Below are positions 1 through 3,766 of a DNA stretch of 7,478 nt, piece by piece. Origin of the DNA: Firmicutes bacterium UBA3572 (GTDB taxonomy: Bacteria > Bacillota > Desulfotomaculia > Desulfotomaculales > Desulforudaceae); assembly GCA_002375985.1 (NCBI GenBank), contig DFNH01000025.1:1-7478 (forward strand), written 5' to 3'. The first letter of the stretch is position 1. Each line of letters opens with the position of its first letter. The position numbers and the translations under genes are program-made. Under the pieces are notes generated by a model. It ran no database searches and had not been told where the DNA came from. It saw nothing but the letters and a program-made list of their open reading frames with translations.

Positions 1-67
1 CTGTAATTGCTATCGCAGCCCGGTGGGCAGTCAAGGGGCCGCGTAAGCGGTGTAAGCCCTTGCCCTT

Positions 68-86
68 CCTGCCTGCTGCAGGCAGG
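68..86. repeat. Perfect 9-bp inverted repeat
   Basis: CCTGCCTGC and GCAGGCAGG are separated by a single T and could form a hairpin with an 8-bp stem. It lies in the first 200 bases, where I recognise no gene. One forward frame is open from about 3 to 110 but resembles nothing I know. There is no T-run after the repeat, so it is not a convincing terminator. Confidence 0.5.
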
Positions 87-152
87 GACGGCGCAGTCGG
101 GCGAGATGGATAATGGCTCTAGCGGTGTTCAGTTCCTGTTGCCAAAACTTCA

Positions 153-311
153 AAGACTCCCTTCAAACCAGCCGATTTTGTCTTGACTTACGGGGGTCAT
201 TACGCCATGAACAATATCCGTGAAGCCATTGAGCTTTGCCAGGAAGAAAACGCTGCGGAAGAGATACCGTTGCAAAGTATTATTGTTGGCAATGTGGCGG
301 TTAATAAATGA
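153..311 (+). pseudogene. Remnant of a HicB-family antitoxin (C-terminal end)
   Basis: The frame is open from just after a TAA at 150-152 to a TGA at 309-311. From the ATG at 207 it reads MNNIREAIELCQEE and ends GNVAVNK. The segment NIREAIELC is characteristic of the last helix region of HicB-type antitoxins, which are normally about 65-75 residues or longer and are followed by a short acidic tail. The N-terminal beta-strand half that should precede it is missing; upstream codons in this frame (positions 153-206) give no HicB-like sequence apart from a possible TYGG stretch. No HicA toxin is visible. I infer a decayed HicAB module. A 34-residue new peptide starting at 207 cannot be excluded, but no ribosome site precedes that ATG. 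Confidence 0.5.
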
Positions 312-312
312 T

Positions 313-339
313 TTGTCATTTTACCTTTCGTGATATAAT
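313..339 (+). promoter_or_regulatory. Promoter for the MNT-HEPN module
   Basis: TTGTCA at 313-318 (5 of 6 matches to the -35 consensus) lies 15 bases before TATAAT at 334-339. The -10 is extended, TGATATAAT from 331, which can offset the short spacer. It sits about 45 bases before the GTG start at 384. Confidence 0.6.
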
Positions 340-383
340 GGTAAAAACAGTGATTAGTATGCTTAGTGCTCTGGAGTGATAAT

Positions 384-674
384 GTGAAAACACGTAATAT
401 TGAAGAGATAAAAGAAAATATTACTATGATTTTGAAACGCCACGGAGTAAGGAAAGCAGCCCTGTTTGGTTCTTGTGCCCGGGGGGACATGAAAGAAGAC
501 AGCGATATTGATATATTGGTAGACATTGACAAGGACCTCAGTTTGCTTGATTTTGTAAGTATCAAACTGGACCTGGAAGAAGCCCTGGGAAGAAAAGTTG
601 ATTTGGTGGAATATAATGCCATCAAACCACGTCTCAGAGACAAAATATTTAATGACCAAGTGACCATCCTATGA
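384..674 (+). CDS. mntA: MNT-domain nucleotidyltransferase antitoxin (MntA-like)
   Basis: This 96-residue protein is a minimal nucleotidyltransferase. It shows the pol-beta signature GSCARGDMKEDSDID at residues 29-43, with catalytic aspartates D41 and D43 and the third acidic residue probably D73 in KVDLVEY. In the HEPN/MNT type VII TA family, MntA neutralises the HepT RNase by transferring AMP groups onto a tyrosine near its active site. I chose the GTG at 384 because GGAG at 373-376 lies 7 bases upstream; an in-frame GTG at 366 has no ribosome site. The stop overlaps the next start by 4 bases (ATGA at 671-674), as expected for translational coupling with the toxin. Length and motifs look complete, so the antitoxin appears functional although its partner is truncated. 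Confidence 0.85.
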   Translation: MKTRNIEEIKENITMILKRHGVRKAALFGSCARGDMKEDSDIDILVDIDKDLSLLDFVSIKLDLEEALGRKVDLVEYNAIKPRLRDKIFNDQVTIL

Positions 675-808
675 AAAGAAACGTGCGGGTTTACATCGAG
701 GATATTTTAGAGAGCATTGACATTATTGAAGAATATATGAAGTCGGTTAGTGAGGATGAGTTTTACCAAAACACGCTATTACAGGATGCCGTTATTAGGC
801 TGTACTAA
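671..808 (+). pseudogene. Truncated HEPN (DUF86, HepT-like) toxin
   Basis: The ATG overlaps the MNT stop codon. The 45 residues begin MKRNVRVYIEDILESIDIIE and reach LLQDAVIRLY before a TAA at 806-808. This matches the first two helices of the DUF86/HEPN family, where proteins are usually about 110-115 residues. Homology stops right after the conserved DAVIR segment. The C-terminal half, which carries the catalytic RX4-6H motif of HepT RNases, is absent, and positions 809-857 do not continue it in any frame I could see. The product should therefore lack RNase activity. I infer that a deletion or insertion replaced the 3' end. A short peptide may still be made and could bind MntA. Confidence 0.8.
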
Positions 809-857
809 TGGATCTATTTCAATAACCCCACCTCACCCCTTACCTCCCGTTACGCAG

Positions 858-1172
858 CTAGCGCTGTCCCGACTCCATAAGACGCAGGAATTCAGTGGCG
901 GTTAGAATAGAAATTCCCTGGTACTGTTTTAGCTTAAGAAGGTGTCTATCCCCACTGATAATGTAATTAGCACCCGCGGCAACGGCGCATTCCAGAACAC
1001 GGTTATCATCGGGGTCATCAGAGATGTGCTGTATGTGAATTTCCGGTTCGGTGAGAAGGATATTGGGTAGCAGTTGAGCAATAAAAGCATCTACTGCCTG
1101 CGGGTCAAAGTCCAGTTTGGGGTAACGGCATACCAGGACGTTAGTATCCAAAACAACCTTTACAGCATTCAA
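858..1172 (-). CDS. Shortened PIN-domain toxin (VapC-like, COG1569 type)
   Basis: This 104-residue PIN-family protein is the toxin partner of the AbrB-type protein encoded just upstream. Visible landmarks are strand 1 VVLDTNVLV with acidic D9, DDPDD at 52-56, and SGDRHLL at 73-79 with D75, followed by the usual YQGISILTATEFL end. COG1569 PIN proteins are normally about 135-145 residues. Here TNVLV is followed almost at once by RYPKLDFDPQAVDAF, a segment that normally lies some 35-40 residues further on. The missing block carries the second conserved acidic residue (the Glu of the LEE-type helix), so metal binding and RNase activity are probably lost. The start is TTG, overlapping the antitoxin stop (TTGA); GGAGG lies 11 bases upstream. 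Reading frame and C terminus are intact, so I call it a CDS with an internal in-frame deletion. Confidence 0.75.
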   Translation of the reverse strand: MNAVKVVLDTNVLVCRYPKLDFDPQAVDAFIAQLLPNILLTEPEIHIQHISDDPDDNRVLECAVAAGANYIISGDRHLLKLKQYQGISILTATEFLRLMESGQR

Positions 1173-1438
1173 CTTTTGTAGTGCCTCCGCACTTCGCGGA
1201 TGGCTTCCTCTACGTCTTCACGGGTTAAATTTTCACGCTCGCATTTTTCCCTAATGGGGCGCACCACCTCACGAAAGCTCTCCGCCGGCGGCAGAGTCAT
1301 TTTTCTAATTTTAAACCCGTTATCATCCTTTTCCAGCAGAAGGTAATCGCCCTTTTCCACCTTTAATAACTTTCGTACCGCTGCCGGTAAAGTAATTTGC
1401 CCTTTGGAAGTGACTTTAGCTAAAAAGACATTATCCAT
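1169..1438 (-). CDS. AbrB/MazE-family antitoxin (SpoVT-AbrB domain, VapB-like)
   Basis: This 89-residue protein has a full SpoVT-AbrB swapped-hairpin DNA-binding domain at residues 6-46 (AKVTSKGQITLPAAVRKLL, then KGDYLLLE). A charged helical tail at about 56-86 (FREVVRPIREKC, then EDVEEAIREVRR) is typical of the toxin-binding part. It should bind and block the PIN toxin and repress its own operon. The ATG at 1436-1438 has GGGAG 7 bases upstream. The stop overlaps the toxin start by 4 bases. A palindrome lies at the predicted transcription start. Nothing indicates damage, in contrast to the PIN gene. Confidence 0.85.
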   Translation of the reverse strand: MDNVFLAKVTSKGQITLPAAVRKLLKVEKGDYLLLEKDDNGFKIRKMTLPPAESFREVVRPIREKCERENLTREDVEEAIREVRRHYKS

Positions 1439-1459
1439 ACTTGATCTCCCTTTTCTATA

Positions 1460-1478
1460 AAGTAAGAATTCCTTACTT
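1460..1478. promoter_or_regulatory. Probable autoregulatory operator of the AbrB/PIN operon
   Basis: AAGTAAG and CTTACTT form a perfect 7-bp inverted repeat around a 5-base centre that includes an EcoRI-like GAATTC. It lies between the -10 box and the antitoxin ribosome site, at the expected transcription start. Antitoxins of this class typically bind such palindromes; binding here is inferred. Confidence 0.55.
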
Positions 1479-1485
1479 AGAATAT

Positions 1486-1494
1486 ATTATATCA
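1486..1494 (-). promoter_or_regulatory. Extended -10 promoter of the AbrB/PIN operon
   Basis: The minus strand reads TGATATAAT, an extended -10 identical to that of the MNT module. No good -35 is seen 16-18 bases upstream. The predicted start, near 1478, falls at the edge of the palindrome. Confidence 0.55.
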
Positions 1495-1621
1495 CAACCC
1501 ACGACCCCAAAGAACCAACACCAAATAAAGTAGGAACCCGGCACCCCAAAGGAATACCTGGGTATCACCTCGCACCTTACACCTAATGCAGCCAACACCG
1601 TCCTGGTCCTGACCCCGGCAC

Positions 1622-1877
1622 TTAGGTAAGCCGTTTTAAAGGTACTATTCTTAACCTTTTTTCGGTCAAAACAACGAAACTTCCGGCAAGATCATCGCGG
1701 TAAAGCACCCGGCTGAGTAACAGGAAGATGTAAGTAACAGGAAGATGTATTCGGGGGATTTAGGACAGTTATCCCAGGGCTGGTTTCAGTAACGGAAATG
1801 ACAGAGAATCCGGCATTTCTAAGCATCTTGACGGTATCAAGAGGGATATTTTCGTTAGCCAGGAATTGCCGTGACAT
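1622..1877 (-). pseudogene. Broken DUF5615 (PIN-like) toxin gene
   Basis: The N-terminal part (1767-1877) begins MSRQFLANENIPLDTVKMLR and continues to SVTETSPGIT, typical of DUF5615 PIN-like proteins (strand 1 with DEN/NEN, then the VSVTE strand). After that the frame departs from the family and stops at 1692-1694. A second, +/-1-shifted frame at 1622-1729 gives the expected family C terminus, including YRDDLAGSFVVLTEKRLRI, ending at a TAA at 1622-1624. Together the two pieces make about 72 of the roughly 110-115 residues expected. The middle, including the usual TFDKDFG-like segment, is gone. A 17-bp tandem duplication lies at the junction. The ATG at 1875-1877 follows the DUF433 stop by 3 bases, so this was a TA operon whose toxin has decayed. 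Confidence 0.75.
1716..1749. repeat. Perfect 17-bp tandem duplication inside the DUF5615 remnant
   Basis: AGTAACAGGAAGATGTA occurs twice back to back (1716-1732 and 1733-1749). At 17 bases it shifts the frame. Removing one copy does not by itself bring the two coding pieces back into one frame, so at least one other indel is present. Confidence 0.9.
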
Positions 1878-1880
1878 GCT

Positions 1881-2114
1881 TTATCTCTCTTGTGGTAAAT
1901 AATAGATTCTTTCCTCTTTGAGCAGGGACGCCGCATAAGACAATGCTGCCAGGATGTCCTGTTTGGTTAGCTGGGGATAGTTTTGCAGGATCTGGTCATT
2001 AGTCCATCCATTTGCCAACAGCTCCAGGATAAACTCCACCGCCATCCTTGTTCCCTTTATGATTGGTTTACCGGCTAAAATATTAGGATCTATTACTACA
2101 CGGCCTTCTCGCAT
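1881..2114 (-). CDS. DUF433-family antitoxin
   Basis: This 77-residue protein matches DUF433, a small winged-helix-like family that commonly sits upstream of DUF5615 toxins as the presumed antitoxin. Landmarks are VVIDPNILAGKPIIKGTR at residues 6-23 (the family hallmark GKPxIxGTR), then FILELLANGWTNDQIL and YPQLTKQDILAALSYAA, which form the helix-turn-helix region. I start it at the ATG at 2112-2114 because GGGGAGG lies 8 bases upstream. An in-frame ATG at 2133-2135 lacks a ribosome site and overlaps the -10 box. The gene looks intact while its partner, 3 bases downstream, is broken. DUF433 proteins probably bind DNA and repress their operon; no palindrome stands out here. Confidence 0.85.
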   Translation of the reverse strand: MREGRVVIDPNILAGKPIIKGTRMAVEFILELLANGWTNDQILQNYPQLTKQDILAALSYAASLLKEERIYYLPQER

Positions 2115-2133
2115 ATTATATTCCTCCCCTAAC

Positions 2134-2139
2134 ATTATA
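2134..2139 (-). promoter_or_regulatory. -10 box of the DUF433/DUF5615 operon
   Basis: The minus strand reads TATAAT about 20 bases upstream of the DUF433 start codon. No clear -35 or TG extension is present. A start near 2127 would leave a leader of about a dozen bases containing the ribosome site. Confidence 0.4.
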
Positions 2140-2222
2140 ACCTGCAGGCGGTACTACCGAAACCCGTTACATTACATACAACTATTAAAGACTTAAAGCC
2201 CGACCCCTTAAAAAAAACGAGC

Positions 2223-2242
2223 AGCAGCTAATAGCAGCTAAC
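2223..2242. repeat. Short 10-bp tandem repeat
   Basis: AGCAGCTAAT is followed directly by AGCAGCTAAC in the gap between the DUF433 and Doc genes. The rest of this gap (2140-2262) shows nothing I can assign. Confidence 0.6.
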
Positions 2243-2262
2243 ACAGTCCAGACCCCGTCCTG

Positions 2263-2297
2263 ACCAAAGTTCAAGGTTCAATGTTCAAAGTTCTAAT
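2263..2297. repeat. Heptamer-period repeat array 1 (TTCAANG)
   Basis: Five units of 7 bases can be read: ACCAAAG, TTCAAGG, TTCAATG, TTCAAAG, TTCTAAT. The array runs into the 3' end of the doc gene; its stop codon (CTA on the + strand, 2293-2295) lies inside the last unit. Confidence 0.75.
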
Positions 2298-2667
2298 CTC
2301 CGGTATATTTTTTAAACCACCGGGCCGCCTCATTGATGTCAACCTTACCTTCTGCAATGGCGTTTGTAAAACGGACCAGTTCTTTTTGGCTGACTGACAG
2401 GGTCAGCCCTTCGTTTTCCAGGAAAAGCGCCGCGGAGGCAATGCCGGTTCTCTTGTTTCCGTCGATAAAAGGGTGATTTTTAATGATGCCAACTGCCAGG
2501 ACGGCCGCTTTTAGGTATACATCGGGGTAGAGTTCGTGACCGTCAAACGCGGCAAACGGCCGCGCCAGAGCCGACTCCAGCAGTCTAACGTCCCTGACCC
2601 CGTGCCTGCCCCCCGTTCGTTCGATAATGCGGTAATGAAGGTAAAGGACGCCGGCAGCGGGTGTCAT
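2293..2667 (-). CDS. doc: Doc-type Fic-fold toxin (death-on-curing family)
   Basis: This 124-residue protein is a complete Doc-like Fic protein (family about 125 residues). The active-site motif HPFIDGNKRTG is at residues 65-75, with catalytic H65 and D69. The family N-terminal segment RHGVRDVRLLESALARPFAAF is at 21-41. The NKR form of the motif, instead of the AMPylating Fic NGR, points to the Doc subgroup, whose phage P1 member phosphorylates and inactivates EF-Tu; activity here is inferred from that family. The ATG overlaps the antitoxin stop by 4 bases (ATGA at 2664-2667), so translation is coupled. No disruption is visible, making this the only toxin in the window that looks complete. 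Confidence 0.9.
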   Translation of the reverse strand: MTPAAGVLYLHYRIIERTGGRHGVRDVRLLESALARPFAAFDGHELYPDVYLKAAVLAVGIIKNHPFIDGNKRTGIASAALFLENEGLTLSVSQKELVRFTNAIAEGKVDINEAARWFKKYTGD

Positions 2668-2906
2668 TCAGCCAACTCCCTGAGCGCTTCCTCATAACGA
2701 TCGATAAACGCCTCCACCCGGGCGGCAAAAGAAGGGTCAATTTCCCTGTCCGGCAGATTTAAAGGTTTAGCGATAAGGCATTGGTTCTTTCTATCCAGAT
2801 ACACCGCCATATTAGTTCCTTCCCGCAGGTTTAAATCATCCAGCATCTTCTTGGGAATGGCCAAAACGAGACTGTTACCCGCTTTATAGACCTTCCGCAC
2901 TTCCAT
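2664..2906 (-). CDS. AbrB/MazE-type antitoxin paired with Doc
   Basis: This 80-residue protein has an N-terminal SpoVT-AbrB fold (RKVYKAGNSLVLAIPKKML at residues 4-22, with the GNS turn). Its C-terminal helix (DPSFAARVEAFIDRYEEALR, 58-77) resembles the Fic-blocking tail of Phd-type antitoxins. It probably neutralises the downstream Doc toxin and represses the operon. I start it at the ATG at 2904-2906, which has a G-rich ribosome site (GGGGGG, 7 bases upstream). An upstream in-frame TTG at 2925-2927 and ATG at 2919-2921 lack one. The pairing is a mix-and-match: Doc is classically encoded with a Phd/YefM-fold antitoxin. The gene looks intact. Confidence 0.85.
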   Translation of the reverse strand: MEVRKVYKAGNSLVLAIPKKMLDDLNLREGTNMAVYLDRKNQCLIAKPLNLPDREIDPSFAARVEAFIDRYEEALRELAE

Positions 2907-2936
2907 GCCAATGCCCCCCATATGCAATAATTTTGT

Positions 2937-2958
2937 ATATACTGTCTATATTATAGCA
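2937..2958 (-). promoter_or_regulatory. Extended -10 promoter and overlapping palindrome of the doc operon
   Basis: The minus strand reads TGCTATAAT (2950-2958), an extended -10 box. ATATA-CTGTC-TATAT at 2937-2951 forms a short inverted repeat across the predicted start near 2943 and is a candidate operator for the AbrB-type antitoxin. The -35 region falls inside the adjacent heptamer array and shows no consensus. Confidence 0.5.
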
Positions 2959-2962
2959 CAAA

Positions 2963-3011
2963 AAGTTGCTAGTCATTAGTCGCTGGTCGCTAGTCATTTT
3001 TCATAAGTCTA
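2963..3011. repeat. Heptamer-period repeat array 2 (TAGTCRY)
   Basis: Units of 7 bases are AAGTTGC, TAGTCAT, TAGTCGC, TGGTCGC, TAGTCAT, TTTTCAT, AAGTCTA. It abuts the doc operon promoter. It is imperfect but keeps strict 7-base spacing. Confidence 0.75.
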
Positions 3012-3056
3012 AATAATTAACTCCTGTCCCTCCTGTCAATCCCGTCAAAAAAATAA

Positions 3057-3251
3057 TGCCCCCAAAGAAAGACCCTCATCTGGAAATTAGAAGGTGGATA
3101 TTGGATGTTGGAAGAGGTTTTAAAGATGCGCTTTATTGGTCGCGGCGATAGGGAGACCACAGAGGGTCTCCCCTACGATCCTGCTGAGTTACTTACACGG
3201 GATGTAGGGGCGGGTCTCTGCGCCCGCCCGCTGACCCCAAAGAAAGACCCT
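3057..3251. repeat. Repeat-bounded non-coding element (MITE-like) with two hairpins
   Basis: TG(C/A)CCCCAAAGAAAGACCCT occurs at 3057-3076 and 3232-3251 (20 bases, one mismatch) and bounds about 155 bases. Inside are heptamer array 3, a hairpin at 3151-3172 (GGGAGACC / GGTCTCCC, 6-base loop) and a hairpin at 3208-3229 (GGGCGGG / CCCGCCC). There is no open reading frame. The hairpins resemble the GC-rich dispersed palindromes common in genomes of this kind. Whether this is a mobile unit or a decayed one is inference. Confidence 0.5.
3083..3117. repeat. Heptamer-period repeat array 3 (GATNTTG)
   Basis: Five 7-base units are GAAATTA, GAAGGTG, GATATTG, GATGTTG, GAAGAGG. It lies inside the repeat-bounded element and has the same period as arrays 1 and 2 but a different unit. 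Confidence 0.7.
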
Positions 3252-3266
3252 AGAATGTTATAACAC

Positions 3267-3272
3267 TATAAT
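3267..3272 (+). promoter_or_regulatory. Possible -10 box upstream of the surface-protein gene
   Basis: TATAAT occurs with AAGACC 17 bases upstream (3 of 6 matches to -35). If it is used, the leader of the gene at 3767 would be about 490 bases long. No better promoter was found nearer to the gene; TTGACA at 3571-3576 lacks a matching -10. Confidence 0.25.
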
Positions 3273-3336
3273 CCCGTCCCTCCGGTCCCTCCGGTCGGGT
3301 AAGCAAATCACGGCCCCAAAATTTTTTTGCTCTTCA

Positions 3337-3351
3337 CCAAAAAATTTTTGG
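3337..3351. repeat. A/T-cored palindrome
   Basis: CCAAAAA and TTTTTGG flank one A. A related half, CCCCAAAATTTTTTT, lies just upstream at 3314-3328. No gene ends close by on either strand, so a terminator role is unclear. Confidence 0.5.
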
Positions 3352-3411
3352 ACTTGGGGGGAACTTTTTCCGCCCCTTCGCTGTCTAACTGACCAGATAA
3401 ACGCGGAAAGA

Positions 3412-3450
3412 CCTGCCGGCGGGGTAAAAAAATCAACCATCCCCGGCAGG
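3412..3450. repeat. 8-bp inverted repeat with a 23-base A-rich loop
   Basis: CCTGCCGG (3412-3419) pairs with CCGGCAGG (3443-3450), and GGGG/CCCC in the loop could extend the pairing. It is a candidate hairpin or protein-binding site in the gap before the surface-protein gene. No T-run follows. Confidence 0.5.
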
Positions 3451-3540
3451 AATGCAGCAAAAGATGTAGAACTTACCAGAGCTGAACGGGGAAGCGGCGC
3501 TTTCACACCCGCCCGCGAACCCGGAGAAATGCCCTGATTA

Positions 3541-3766
3541 TGCGCCGGCCACTAGGCCGCGAACCGCTCTTTGACAACCGCATAGAGCAGAAGCGGTTTT
3601 CCCTAGTCAATGCGGGTCCGTCAGGACCCTGGCATAAGATTTGCACCGAAAGGGGTGATGCGGTACCGGAGGAGAGTGAGCTAACCGGCTGTGGTTCGAG
3701 CACAGCGCTTTAGCGGAAGGTGTAGCACATTGGTTCCAAAACAAGAATCTAAGGAGGGAATTTAGC
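3541..3766 (+). promoter_or_regulatory. Hairpin-rich 5' leader of the surface-protein gene
   Basis: Successive stems are visible: CGGCC-ACTA-GGCCG (3546-3559); AACCGCT / AGCGGTT (3562-3598); a 10-bp stem with GTCA tetraloop and one bulge (3610-3635, GGGTCC / GGACCC core); CACC / GGTG around a GAAA-type loop (3644-3657); GCTGTG / CACAGC (3688-3706); and CGCT / AGCG (3706-3715). The leader ends in the strong ribosome site AGGAGGG at 3752-3758. Surface-protein mRNAs often carry long structured leaders. I could not match it by eye to a known riboswitch class. Confidence 0.45.

Noticed and set aside
3..110. Open forward frame at the window start
   Set aside because: It has no start codon with a ribosome site and no recognisable motif; it crosses a perfect inverted repeat. 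A transposase remnant is possible but unsupported.
200..667. 155-codon minus-strand frame across the MNT gene
   Set aside because: It is a shadow of the MNT and HicB-like coding frames on the + strand, which carry clear family motifs.
1716..1749. The 17-bp duplication as the only lesion in the DUF5615 gene
   Set aside because: Removing one copy still leaves the N- and C-terminal pieces out of frame, and about 40 residues remain missing.
2963..3011. CRISPR array
   Set aside because: The repeat units are 7 bases, directly adjacent and imperfect, with no spacers.
3655..3684. Short leader peptide (GTG/ATG to TAA, about 8-9 codons)
   Set aside because: The G-rich stretch is too close to the start to be a ribosome site, and the reading frame overlaps predicted stems.
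3258..3703. Minus-strand frames in the gap before the surface-protein gene
   Set aside because: They cross palindromes and leader hairpins, show no family resemblance, and lack ribosome sites.
3640..3720. c-di-GMP-I, c-di-AMP or T-box riboswitch
   Set aside because: The GACGCAAAGCC core of c-di-GMP-I, the GGGGTTAATC segment of the c-di-AMP class and the AGGGTGGNACCGCG T-box are all absent.
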